Origin: Thermosulfurimonas sp. F29 | GTDB lineage: Bacteria; Desulfobacterota; Thermodesulfobacteria; Thermodesulfobacteriales; Thermodesulfobacteriaceae | Direction: 5' to 3' | Assembly (NCBI RefSeq): GCF_019688735.1 | Contig: NZ_JAIFYA010000005.1 | Coordinates: forward strand, 1 to 64,000 | DNA length: 64,000 bases | The notes under the pieces: generated by a model | What the model was told of the DNA's origin: nothing | Seen by the model: the letters and a program-made list of their open reading frames with translations, nothing else | Database searches by the model: none | Translations under genes and position numbers: made by a program | Shown: positions 22,060 to 30,619 of the stretch, piece after piece | Position numbering within the stretch: the first letter of the stretch is position 1 | Layout: every line of letters begins with the position of its first letter

Positions 22060-22206
22060 TCAATTTTATGTGGAGTTGTAGATGTAATATTACATAAAAT
22101 ATAACACAATTTTGAAACCGAAATAAAGTAATTATAACACCGTTTATTTGATAATTACTATTTTACATTTTTGTAAAATTTTGCTTTGCGTAGCACGCTT
22201 TCTGCC

Positions 22207-22295
22207 CAAAATTTCCGGTTAAGTTCGGCTCCCGCGCTGGAGGGCTTCGCCCCCAAACCCCCGGGGTGCCTGTGGGGGCGGCCCTTCATTTTCTT
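22207..22295. repeat. Dispersed about 85-bp repeat, copy R1
   Basis: The segment starting with AAAATTTCCGG, with a central GCTTCGCCCCCAAACCCCCG, closely matches 39421-39508 (R3) and more weakly 31602-31672 (R2). It sits between the origin and the stop of the GspH-like gene. Confidence 0.75.
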
Positions 22296-22315
22296 CCTTC
22301 CACCTGCACCCGATG

Positions 22316-22789
22316 TCACCGGGGGACGGTCGGGGGCATCGGGAGCGGGCCCATCTGGGAGAGGGGGAAGTAGAGGACGAAACTGGTTTGTCTCTCCCGG
22401 TTAACGAATTCCAGTTCCCCGCCGCTGCTGAAGCCCTCGGCCCATATGATAAGGGCAGGACGACCGTCGGGAAGCTCGAGGAGCCCCCGTTCCCTGACCT
22501 CAATCTCCTCAGGGATGTTTAGCCCGGAGAGGGGGCGGGAATCGGGAAACCGATCGGTGGGGAAAAGTAGCAGGGCCCTCCGTCGGGGATCGACGACCAC
22601 GAGAAGATTACGGCCGGAGGAAACCGCCCGCACCTCCGCCCGCAGCAGGAATCGCATGACCCTTACCCGAAAATCCCTTTCCCCCCACGGGACCGGAAGC
22701 CTCGGCAGGACCACCGCCGCAAGCATCCCCAGCAACACCAGTACCACCAGAACCTCAAAAAGAGTCAGCGCTTTTGCTTTTTTATTCAT
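22316..22789 (-). CDS. gspH: T2SS minor pseudopilin GspH-like
   Basis: 157 residues. A short basic leader and the type III prepilin motif ALTLFEVLVVLVLLGMLAAV (cleavage after A, Glu at position 5) identify a pseudopilin. After the helix, ARVMRFLLRAEVRAVSSGRN-like and ALLLFPTDRFPD sequence resembles GspH. Minor pseudopilins cap the T2SS pseudopilus in the periplasm. It is 156 bp downstream of wzm on the same strand, in an AT-rich gap, and is the last gene before the origin. Confidence 0.8.
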   Translation of the reverse strand: MNKKAKALTLFEVLVVLVLLGMLAAVVLPRLPVPWGERDFRVRVMRFLLRAEVRAVSSGRNLLVVVDPRRRALLLFPTDRFPDSRPLSGLNIPEEIEVRERGLLELPDGRPALIIWAEGFSSGGELEFVNRERQTSFVLYFPLSQMGPLPMPPTVPR

Positions 22790-22945
22790 ATATGTTGAGA
22801 CATATTTATTTATTTAAGCGAATTATAAAATTTTTGCACAAAAAAGTAAAAATGATTTTTTATCGTCCGGTCCGGAATTTTGGAGGCCGGCCGGATCCGC
22901 GCGGTTAGTCCTGACATGGAGACCGTTCTCCACGGAGGAGGGGGT

Positions 22946-23707
22946 TCAGAGGACATCGGGAAACCCCTTTTTCAATCGGCTAAACAAGAGGTAAGAAGCG
23001 GAGAGGAGAACGGCGCCTTCAGCGGAGCTCAGGAGGATCTCCCTCCACGGGAATTCCCGAAGGATGAGAAGCCTCTGCCAGGCTTCCACCACCGGAGTGT
23101 AGGGATTCAGGGCACACAGAAACCGCAGCTTCGGGGGAAGCATTTCCCTGGTGTAGAGGACCGGAGTGGCGTAGAACCATAGGGTAAGGAATAGCGGGAT
23201 CATTTGAAGGAGGTCCCGTATGTAAACGGAAACGGCGGAGACGAACAGCACCGAGGCCAGGGTGATGAGAAAACCCGGTACGACCAGGATGGGACAGAAC
23301 AGGAATATCCCGTGAACCCCCTCCCGGTAGGCCATTATGGCCAGCAAAAGGGGCAGGGCGGCGAGTCCCATGAGGTAGGAGGCGCAGGTGGAGGCCATGG
23401 GAAGAACCTCCGTGGGAAATCTTATCTTGGTTATGAGATGGGCCTGGTGAACCAGGCTTCCACCGCCTCTGCCCACCCCTTCGGCATGCCAGCTCCAGGG
23501 GATATAGCCCGCGAGAAAAAAACGCAGGAAATCCTCCTCCCGTCCCATCAGATGGATCTTGACCTTAAATACCCACTGGAACAGGAAAAGATAGGTTACG
23601 ATCTGCAGGAACGGTTGCAGAAAGAACAATACAGGCCCCAGTATGGAGCCGGCAATGTAGCTCTTAATTTCGCGCTTTATGAAGGACTTAAGAAGACCTG
23701 TCTTCAT
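22946..23707 (-). CDS. wzm: ABC-2 polysaccharide export permease (Wzm-like)
   Basis: 253 residues with about six membrane segments: ILGPVLFFLQPFLQIVTYLFLF, FLRFFLAGYIPWSWHAEG, SYLMGLAALPLLLAIMAY, IFLFCPILVVPGFLITLASVLF, MIPLFLTLWFYATPVLYTREMLP, EILLSSAEGAVLLSASYLLF. The NPYTPVVEAWQRLL and YATPVLY motifs are typical of O-antigen export permeases. It would pair with the Wzt-like ATPase at 5573-6724, 16 kb away. It overlaps the upstream pseudopilin gene by 20 bp, so it is embedded in a T2SS operon. Confidence 0.92.
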   Translation of the reverse strand: MKTGLLKSFIKREIKSYIAGSILGPVLFFLQPFLQIVTYLFLFQWVFKVKIHLMGREEDFLRFFLAGYIPWSWHAEGVGRGGGSLVHQAHLITKIRFPTEVLPMASTCASYLMGLAALPLLLAIMAYREGVHGIFLFCPILVVPGFLITLASVLFVSAVSVYIRDLLQMIPLFLTLWFYATPVLYTREMLPPKLRFLCALNPYTPVVEAWQRLLILREFPWREILLSSAEGAVLLSASYLLFSRLKKGFPDVL

Positions 23708-24113
23708 AAGACCGTTGCAGGAGTCCTTTTCCGCCCGCAGCCTCGTCCCCGGAACCTTCCCCGTCTTCCATTATCGAAAATATCCAGAAGGGCGTCTTTT
23801 TGATTCGTATAATCCATACGGAAATTTTCCCTTCCTCCGGCCCCTCCTCTGTTTCCACCTTAATTTTAATTTCCCCTCTTCGGACTTCCACTGTTTCGTC
23901 TTTCCCGTCATTCCATTTTTGGGGCTGTTTTTTTATTGATATTAGTTTATTTTTGTAATATCCCGATCCTGATAATAACTCGTCGGTCCTTTTGTAATAA
24001 AAATTGTTCTGGATCAGGAAATACAGGGTGATTCCAAGGGTCATGGAGACGAGCCAGGTCCCCACCAGCACCTCCAGCAACACGAAGCCTTTGCGGCTAC
24101 AGGTTCCACTCAT
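23688..24113 (-). CDS. T2SS pseudopilin (GspI/GspJ-like)
   Basis: About 141 residues from ATG 24113. CSRKGFVLLEVLVGTWLVSM carries the prepilin cleavage site (after G) with E5; a helix and a lysine/glutamate-rich short C-terminal part follow (VRRGEIKIKVETEEG). The upstream extended reading frame lacks a leader and lies inside the TonB-receptor gene. The start overlaps that gene by 17 bp; the end overlaps wzm by 20 bp. The distinction between GspI and GspJ is not safe from sequence alone, since a second J-like gene is at 49924. Confidence 0.75.
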   Translation of the reverse strand: MSGTCSRKGFVLLEVLVGTWLVSMTLGITLYFLIQNNFYYKRTDELLSGSGYYKNKLISIKKQPQKWNDGKDETVEVRRGEIKIKVETEEGPEEGKISVWIIRIKKTPFWIFSIMEDGEGSGDEAAGGKGLLQRSYEDRSS

Positions 24114-26070
24114 GATTGATTCCAAGATATATCCGGAAGCCCGGATCCGCCACGGTGGATAGATAGGAGGCGTGACGAGGAGCCCGGTCGAAGAGATCTT
24201 TAACCAGAAGAAAAAGGGAGGTTCGGTCACCGAGCCGCCAGCGCACCGAGGCGTCCACGGTGATGCTTGAGTTTATTGATGTTTTTGAATTTTTGCGTAA
24301 ATCGTGAAAAGTTCTGTTGCTTAAAAAATTTATTCTAGTAATGATGTTTAAATTTCTTGATGCTTTGATGTCAAGGAGGAGATTGCCCGTAAGGTGGGGG
24401 CCTGAGGCGTAGGGGCGACGGTAGGTGTGGTAGAAGGGGGTCCAGTTATTTGTGGCGGGATCGTAGATCATGTATTCCAGAACCCGGTACCTTTCGTTCG
24501 ATCCCCAGCTGTTTACCACGGAGAGGTTGGCGGTGAGGTGGAGGGAGGGAGAATATTGCAGTGAAAGCTGGGTTTCCAGCCCCAGGAAATGTCTCCTTAT
24601 GGGGTGAGAGAAACCGCCCAGAGGGTGTTCCAGGACCATGCGTTTTACGAGGGTGTAGAAGGGCGTTATGCGCCAGGAGAATCGGGGATGGGGTCGAGTC
24701 AGGAGCTCCAGGGAAAGGGTGTAGGCCCTTTCCGGCGAGGGATTTCGATCCAGAAATTCGGCCGCGTACGGAGTGCGATAGGCTGACCCGTAATTCAACT
24801 TTATTCCCCAGCGGGAGGAAGGCCTGAAGTATAATCCCGTTGAAAACGACCAGCCGGGGCGGTACTCCGTGTGATCGTCAAATCTCAAGCCTCCGTACCA
24901 TTCCAGGGACCGAAAACGATGTCTCGCCTGAAAAAAGAAGGAGAGGAGTTCGGTGTCGAAGGATTTTCGGTCCACCAGAGGTCGGAAGTAGGGCATCTCT
25001 TTTAGATACTGGGACAGAAGTCCTCTAACCCTGATGACGGCGTCCCGGGTGCGGTTCCTCCGGTAGCCCACGCCGAGGGTAAACATTCCCTTTCCCCCGG
25101 CCCATTCCCTGGAGAGGATTCCTTCAAGGCCCAGGGTTCGGGATTTCTGCGAAAGATGGAAGTCCATTTCCTCCCGTTCCGGATGCGTGCTTTCCCAGTA
25201 GGCCTTAAGGTCGAGGGCCCATGGACCGAAGGGGTGCCGGAATTCTCCTTTTAGAAAATTAACGGGATATTTTCTCCTCCCGGGCCAGTCCAGATTCAGA
25301 AAGGAATCGTAACCCTTAAAGGATTTCCGGCCGGAGGAAAACCGTCCCACGATACGGATTCCGGGCCAGCCCTCCAGATTGAAGACCAGCTCCTCCAGCT
25401 CGTCCGTATGCTCTCCGGTGAACTTCTTTCCCCATAGGGAAAAAGTCATTGTCCCCCGCCAGTACTCGCCGGGATACGAAAGGCCGGCCACGATTTTCCG
25501 TTCCGAAAAAGGAGAACCCAAGAAAGTTTTAAGTCTTAAGCGTTTTCCGGAGGGGTGTTTGGGAATGAGATTCACTATACCCGCAAAGGCGTCGGGCCCC
25601 CACAGGACGGATCCCGGTCCCAACACTATTTCTATCCGTTCCAGGGCCTCGAGATTCAATTCCTCATCCAGAAGGTTTAAAGTCTTCGTGCTGTCCGAGG
25701 TTAGCGGGACTCCGTCGTAAAGAAAGAGCACCCCCTCGGGAACACCCCTTAAATAGGGACGGCTGCCCCACCAGACCCGGCCCATGTAAAAACCCGGTAC
25801 GAAGGAAAGCGCCTCGCCCAGGGTCAGAAATCCGTATCTTTCGAGGTCTTCGGCCGTCAAAATGTAAGTGGAACCGGGAGGAGAAAAAGGATTTTCACTT
25901 TTGGAGGACAGGACGGTCAGGGCCTGCGGCTCCCCCCAGAAAATACCTTCGTATGGAGACGAACCGGAGGAATAGCCCGGAGATATTCTGGAAAAAGAGG
26001 CCAACAATAAAAACAGACAGTAACTCAGCACGATCCTGTGACGGCTTACACTATGGTGGTAGGGCATCAA
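24097..26070 (-). CDS. TonB-dependent outer-membrane receptor
   Basis: 657 residues. A signal peptide (RIVLSYCLFLLLASF) leads into a TonB-box-like region (ALTVLSSK). The plug domain follows: GSTYILTAEDLERYGFLTLGEAL, RPYLRGVPEGVLFLYDGVPL, ALERIEIVLGPGSVLWG. A long beta-barrel with alternating strands completes it. The barrel ends in YLGINHEWNL rather than the usual Phe. It lies between gspE (4-bp overlap) and a pseudopilin gene. Ligand unknown; such receptors take up siderophores, cobalamin or glycans. Its presence in a T2SS operon is odd. Confidence 0.92.
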   Translation of the reverse strand: MMPYHHSVSRHRIVLSYCLFLLLASFSRISPGYSSGSSPYEGIFWGEPQALTVLSSKSENPFSPPGSTYILTAEDLERYGFLTLGEALSFVPGFYMGRVWWGSRPYLRGVPEGVLFLYDGVPLTSDSTKTLNLLDEELNLEALERIEIVLGPGSVLWGPDAFAGIVNLIPKHPSGKRLRLKTFLGSPFSERKIVAGLSYPGEYWRGTMTFSLWGKKFTGEHTDELEELVFNLEGWPGIRIVGRFSSGRKSFKGYDSFLNLDWPGRRKYPVNFLKGEFRHPFGPWALDLKAYWESTHPEREEMDFHLSQKSRTLGLEGILSREWAGGKGMFTLGVGYRRNRTRDAVIRVRGLLSQYLKEMPYFRPLVDRKSFDTELLSFFFQARHRFRSLEWYGGLRFDDHTEYRPGWSFSTGLYFRPSSRWGIKLNYGSAYRTPYAAEFLDRNPSPERAYTLSLELLTRPHPRFSWRITPFYTLVKRMVLEHPLGGFSHPIRRHFLGLETQLSLQYSPSLHLTANLSVVNSWGSNERYRVLEYMIYDPATNNWTPFYHTYRRPYASGPHLTGNLLLDIKASRNLNIITRINFLSNRTFHDLRKNSKTSINSSITVDASVRWRLGDRTSLFLLVKDLFDRAPRHASYLSTVADPGFRIYLGINHEWNL

Positions 26071-27545
26071 TTTTTTGTCGTTCTTACAATTTCTTCAAAG
26101 GTAGTCCACCCTTTAGCCGCTTTAAGTAGACCATCCTCAAAGAGACGCCTGAATCCTCTTTTCCTGGCCCATCCGTAAAACGATTCCGGACTTTTGTTCT
26201 CCAGAATAAGATCGCGCAATTCGTCATCTACCGGGAAGATTTCATACACGGCTATTCGTCCCAGATATCCCGTGCCGTAGCACAGTGCGCATCCTTTTCC
26301 CCGGCGGTAATGCACCGGGAGCTCCGGGAGTCCAGCCTCGGACAGGGCTTTGAGAAAGGGACCGGGAGGGGGGGTTTCCTTACCGCATTCAGGGCAGACC
26401 TTCCTCACCAGTCGTTGAGCCACGAGTCCTATCACCGAAGCGGCGATAAGGTAGCGCTCTATCCCCATGTCCCGCAGACGGGTTACGGCGGAGAGAGCGT
26501 CCCGGGTGTGAAGGGTGGAAAAAACCAGGTGTCCGGTAAGGGCGGCCTGCATGGCTATTTCCGCCGTCTCTTGATCCCTTATTTCGCCCACCAGAATTAT
26601 GTCCGGATCGTGTCGTAGAATGGCTCTTAGGGCGGAGGCGAAGGTTAAGCCTATTTCCGGTTTGACTTGTATCTGACTGAGTCCGGGAATTTGATATTCC
26701 ACCGGATCCTCTATGGTGATGATCTTCACCTCCGGACGCTGAAGGTATCTAAGGGCCGCATAGAGGGTGGTGGTCTTACCCGAGCCCGTGGGACCGGTCA
26801 CCAGAATTATACCGTTGGGTCTGGAGAGAAGGTCACGAAAGATTTCCAGAGAGTCGTCTTCGAATCCCAGATTCTCCAGATTTAAGAGCTTTTCGTTTCT
26901 GGTCAGAAGACGAAGAACCACGCCTTCCCCGTACAAAGTAGGAATGACCGACACGCGTACATCGAGATCCTTACCACCCACCCGGAAACGAAACCCTCCG
27001 TCCTGGGGAAGGCGGTGTTCGGCAATGTTCAGACCGGCCATGAGTTTGATGCGGGATATTACCGGTGCGTGCAGCCTGCGAGGTAGATGTTCCTTCTCCC
27101 TCAGGAGGCCATCCACACGGAATCGAACCGTTAGCCCATCCTTAAAAGGCTCAAAATGGATGTCCGTGGCCCTCTGTTCGGCCGCCTCTCGCAGCAGGCG
27201 ATTCACCAGTCTTATGACCGGAGCTTCCGAGGCGAGGTCCTTTAGATGGGTTTCCTCTTCATCCTCTCTGTAGTCCTCTATTTCCAGACTTTCCTCTCTG
27301 CCTTCGTAATATTTCTGTATCAGCTCAAGGATCAATTCCTCGCTGGCCACATATATCTTTCCGGAAAGGCCCACTTTCTTAATGACGATATCCGCGCGCG
27401 TTATTTCCTCCATAGAAGGGATGAGAATGACGAAGGAACCGTTTTGAAAAAAGGGAAAAACCTTCAGCGTTCTTAAAAGGGCAGGATTCAACCCCTCCAC
27501 CGGAGATATTTCCCCGGAAAGGAGATGTTCGGAGGCTAATTCCAT
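26067..27545 (-). CDS. gspE: T2SS assembly ATPase GspE
   Basis: 492 residues. Walker A GPTGSGKTTT (251-260), Asp box and Walker B in IILVGEIRDQETAEIAM, and the His box TGHLVFSTLHTRDA are complete. The zinc-binding tetracysteine CPECG ... CALC is present before the C-terminus. The N-terminal about 100 residues are shorter than in typical GspE. It powers pseudopilus assembly at the inner membrane. It lies 3 bp from gspG and overlaps the TonB-receptor gene by 4 bp. Confidence 0.97.
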   Translation of the reverse strand: MELASEHLLSGEISPVEGLNPALLRTLKVFPFFQNGSFVILIPSMEEITRADIVIKKVGLSGKIYVASEELILELIQKYYEGREESLEIEDYREDEEETHLKDLASEAPVIRLVNRLLREAAEQRATDIHFEPFKDGLTVRFRVDGLLREKEHLPRRLHAPVISRIKLMAGLNIAEHRLPQDGGFRFRVGGKDLDVRVSVIPTLYGEGVVLRLLTRNEKLLNLENLGFEDDSLEIFRDLLSRPNGIILVTGPTGSGKTTTLYAALRYLQRPEVKIITIEDPVEYQIPGLSQIQVKPEIGLTFASALRAILRHDPDIILVGEIRDQETAEIAMQAALTGHLVFSTLHTRDALSAVTRLRDMGIERYLIAASVIGLVAQRLVRKVCPECGKETPPPGPFLKALSEAGLPELPVHYRRGKGCALCYGTGYLGRIAVYEIFPVDDELRDLILENKSPESFYGWARKRGFRRLFEDGLLKAAKGWTTFEEIVRTTKN

Positions 27546-27548
27546 ACT

Positions 27549-27971
27549 CTAATCCCAGCTGGTTATATCGGCGTTTTCTCCTTCTCCTCCCGGCTGTCCA
27601 TCCGCTCCGTAGCTCCAGAGATCGTATTCTCCGTGTTCACCGGGAGAACGATAATGGTAGGGGCGTCCCCAGGGATCCACAGGGATCTTCCTTTTTTTCA
27701 GGTAAGGCCCCTGCCACCTGCTTCGGGCTTCCTCGTCCTCCGGGGGCTCTATGAGAACCCTCAGACCTTCCTCGGTGGTGGGGTAACGCCCCACATCCAG
27801 ACGGAACTGATCCAGGGCGGCCTCGAGAAGGGCGATCTGACTCCTGGCTATCTCTCCCTTGGCCTTTCCCAGGCGGCCCACCACCCTTGGGCCCACCAGC
27901 GCGGCCAGTAAACCGAGAATTATCAGAACTACGAGAAGTTCCAATAGAGTGAATCCCCGTCCCCTTTTCAT
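27549..27971 (-). CDS. gspG: T2SS major pseudopilin GspG
   Basis: 140 residues. GRGFTLLELLVVLIILGLLA gives the prepilin site and E5. RVVGRLGKAKGEIARSQIALLEAAL, LDVGRYPTTEEGLRVLIEPP, and DPWGRPYHYRSPGEHGEYDLWSYGADGQPGG with the calcium-binding C-terminal loop identify the major pseudopilin. Its start overlaps the stop of the replication initiator gene by 4 bp. Confidence 0.97.
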   Translation of the reverse strand: MKRGRGFTLLELLVVLIILGLLAALVGPRVVGRLGKAKGEIARSQIALLEAALDQFRLDVGRYPTTEEGLRVLIEPPEDEEARSRWQGPYLKKRKIPVDPWGRPYHYRSPGEHGEYDLWSYGADGQPGGEGENADITSWD

Positions 27972-29215
27972 GTTCTTTTCTCCTCGAAAAGTTTTCGTCT
28001 AAGGATAAAACGCATCTGCATTCTTACCAGAGAGGGTTCGTCCTTTAAATCCTCGGGAAGTTCCGATAGAGCCTGTGCTCTTAATTCCGCAATTTCCCTC
28101 TCGGATAGTTTTTTCAGACATTCCTCAACTTTTATCCGTAATCGCTTTTCCTCATCTAAAACCTCCTCCATATCCGGGAACATGGTGGCCTGTGCAATGT
28201 TGTCCTCCCACCATTCCCTGGCCCAATCCTCCTTCAGGGCCTTTATCAAAAAGATCCTGTAGCTGCCCGGTTTTTTCACCTTTTCGTTGGCATACAGGAT
28301 GTTTCGCCTTACGAATTCTTCGTCGTGGCGATCCAGAGCCCTTTTTATGGCCTCAATGAGGGTTTGCTTTTTTCGCTCGGAGGGAGGCAACAGTTTTATT
28401 AAAGACTCCAGTAGGTGATCATGGTGTCTTTTTTTACCTTTGCAAAACATTAAAATAGTTTTGTTTTTGAATTTTTCTACTTCCAGATTTATTTTTAGGT
28501 CTGTATGTTCGTTAATTCTGTTTATTGCTGTTTTTATTTTGGTTATTATGTGAGAAGGATACTTTTTTTTCATTGGAATTTTTTCTGCTAATTTGGTTAC
28601 TTCTATTCTCCACTCTTCTCTGTTTTGAAAGTTTTTTATCAGTATTTCGTAAAGTCTTACGGCCAGAGGCGATCTTAGGGCTTTTATTTTATCGAAATCT
28701 AAATATTTGAAATATGTGGAATTTTTTATGCGGGTTAGCCATTCTCTGTTGAATCTTATGTAAAGTTTTTTGCTTTCTTCCTCCAATTTCCAGGTATCAA
28801 TTATGCCGAAACTCAGTGTTATATACTTTTTGCCGTCGTAAAAGGAACCATGGTAGCGAACCCCCACCATTTTCCATCTTTCCAGACTGTCCTCGAGTCG
28901 GCGATAATCTACGGGTCTGATGCTACGGAAACCGCAATTTTTCAGAATTTCATATCTGGAAAGCTCGATTTCTTCTTTCCATCCCTCTTTTTGAGATTTG
29001 TACAACAAATAGAACAGAAATATGGCATCCAGTTTTGTGGGGGGTTTATATCCACATCGATATTCGTAACCCTCTCTATCTTTCCATATGAAGCCGATGT
29101 CATTTTCCAGTTTGGACACCAGTTTTTCGTCCTGCATCCACAGGGGATACTCCAGCATATTGATGTCTTGCTTGATGTTTTTCTCAAAAGACTTTACGGT
29201 CTCCCCGGTTTTCAT
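27968..29215 (-). CDS. repA: Plasmid replication initiator (RepA/TrfA-like winged helix)
   Basis: 415 residues, AT-rich gene. The middle (about 90-260) fits the winged-helix initiator fold of the RepA (RPA)/TrfA-type family: YRRLEDSLERWKMVGVRYHG, FGIIDTWKLEEESKKLYIRF, LAVRLYEILIKNFQN, VTKLAEKIPMKKKYPSHIITKIK. The C-terminal third is helical and charged. Rep proteins bind iterons such as those at 21879-21987 and open the origin. The stop overlaps gspG by 4 bp and the start is 72 bp after the histidine kinase stop, so rep sits inside a T2SS operon. Confidence 0.8.
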   Translation of the reverse strand: MKTGETVKSFEKNIKQDINMLEYPLWMQDEKLVSKLENDIGFIWKDREGYEYRCGYKPPTKLDAIFLFYLLYKSQKEGWKEEIELSRYEILKNCGFRSIRPVDYRRLEDSLERWKMVGVRYHGSFYDGKKYITLSFGIIDTWKLEEESKKLYIRFNREWLTRIKNSTYFKYLDFDKIKALRSPLAVRLYEILIKNFQNREEWRIEVTKLAEKIPMKKKYPSHIITKIKTAINRINEHTDLKINLEVEKFKNKTILMFCKGKKRHHDHLLESLIKLLPPSERKKQTLIEAIKRALDRHDEEFVRRNILYANEKVKKPGSYRIFLIKALKEDWAREWWEDNIAQATMFPDMEEVLDEEKRLRIKVEECLKKLSEREIAELRAQALSELPEDLKDEPSLVRMQMRFILRRKLFEEKRT

Positions 29216-29287
29216 GTAGCCCCCCGGAAAAACTCATGGTTTTTAAAATCATAGCGCATACCGCCTGGAAAGGGAAGGCGCCGGTAT

Positions 29288-30619
29288 TCATGCGGCGGGA
29301 AGCCGTATTTCGAATTCCGCCCCACCCAGGTGAGGGCATTTTCGGACCTCTATCGAACCGTTCAGATTTTCTATGATTCGCTTTACCACGGTAAGCCCCA
29401 ATCCGGCCCCTTTACTTTTCGTGGTGAAGAAGGGTTCGAAAATCATGATCGTGTACTCATCGGGAATTCCCCGACCGTCGTCGCAAACCAGGATGGATAC
29501 ATAATCGCCTTTTGAATGCACCGTTAAGAGGACATTCCGGGCCTCAGCCTCGAAAGCGTTCCTTATCAGGTTGTAAAATACCTGTACCAAAAGATCGGGA
29601 TCGGTCTTTATGTTTAAGTCTTTTTTGATATTGATATGAATCTTTCTGGATATGCTCAACATTTGTAATTTGTGTACGGTGTGTAGGATTGTTGATATTT
29701 TTATTGATTGCAAGTGCGGCTTGATAGGCTTTGCATATATTAGCAGATTTTTTACCAGAACATCGATCCTTTTGATTTCTTCTTCCAGAAATGATGCAAG
29801 TCTCTTTCGTTCTTCATGAGGAAGGTCCTTTTTCAGCAGATCCAGAGCCCCCTGCATAATCCCCAGAGGGTTTTTTATTTCGTGGGCAGCAATGGCGGCG
29901 AACTTTCCCAATTCCGCCAAAAATTTCTGTTCCGCCATTTGCCGGTACGCTTTTTGAAGGTCGTTCTGATATTTTTGTATAGCCTGTAGCATTTCATTGA
30001 ATGCTTTAGCCAATTCTTCCGTTTCCTTGAGTCCGTGCCCAGAAATTCGGAGGTCTATCTTGCCCCGGGAGATCTCGTTTGCGGCTTTAAGGAGAGCCTC
30101 AAGTGGAATAGCTATTGCTCTGTAAAGCAGGATATATATCAATATGCTGGCTAGCATAGCGATTGCACTTATTATTGACGCACTTATTATAAATATTTTT
30201 TTGATTGCTAATCTTAGAGGTTCTTTTGTATAGTACAATTTCAGCTCTCCTATTTTTGATGGTGATAAAAATAGTTCTTCTTCTGTTGATGTGATTTGGA
30301 CAGGCATTTTTATGTAAAATTTTGTGTCCGTTATTCCTCTTTTTATCCATATTTCTCCATTCGTCTTTGTTACAGTTGCTCCTATTATTTCTCTATTTTT
30401 CAAAACTTCTTCTATAATTTTGTTTGCGGTTTCTTTATTGTTTATTATAATGAATAATGATAAATTCCTGGATGTTTGTTTGGCCAAAAAAAGCAACCTT
30501 TTTGTGTAGTATAGTTCTAAAAAATTTGATACCAGATAATGGGCCATTGCAAACGAAATAATAACTATAATGAATAATATCAATGCCAGTATCAGGAGCA
30601 TTTTCCTTTTTAAGGTCAT
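29288..30619 (-). CDS. Membrane sensor histidine kinase
   Basis: About 443 residues from ATG 30619, where ATGA overlaps the upstream gene. Membrane segment 1 is MLLILALILFIIVIISFAMA, a periplasmic part follows (30-140), then membrane segment 2 (KIFIISASIISAIAMLASIL), HAMP, H-box IAAHEIKNPLGIM (His246) and HATPase motifs FYNLIRNAFEA, CDDGRGIP and FTTKSKGAGLGLTVVK. This NtrB-like kinase probably acts on the NtrC-type regulator at 33244. The input is likely the binding protein encoded directly upstream. Confidence 0.93.
   Translation of the reverse strand: MTLKRKMLLILALILFIIVIISFAMAHYLVSNFLELYYTKRLLFLAKQTSRNLSLFIIINNKETANKIIEEVLKNREIIGATVTKTNGEIWIKRGITDTKFYIKMPVQITSTEEELFLSPSKIGELKLYYTKEPLRLAIKKIFIISASIISAIAMLASILIYILLYRAIAIPLEALLKAANEISRGKIDLRISGHGLKETEELAKAFNEMLQAIQKYQNDLQKAYRQMAEQKFLAELGKFAAIAAHEIKNPLGIMQGALDLLKKDLPHEERKRLASFLEEEIKRIDVLVKNLLIYAKPIKPHLQSIKISTILHTVHKLQMLSISRKIHINIKKDLNIKTDPDLLVQVFYNLIRNAFEAEARNVLLTVHSKGDYVSILVCDDGRGIPDEYTIMIFEPFFTTKSKGAGLGLTVVKRIIENLNGSIEVRKCPHLGGAEFEIRLPAA

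Larger units (their letters stand above)
21738..22200. other. Plasmid replication origin (iteron-type oriV)
   Basis: The 769-bp gene-free gap (21547-22315) contains, in order, a 16-bp palindrome, two 16-bp repeats, a CCTTG-AGCAT-CAAGG hairpin (21851-21865), five tandem iterons, inverted iteron copies, and an AT-rich stretch (about 22075-22190) that could melt. The AT-rich part includes a TTTTACA/TGTAAAA hairpin. No DnaA box was found by eye. A Rep gene lies 7 kb away on the minus strand. This is the standard layout of iteron plasmids. Confidence 0.8.
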
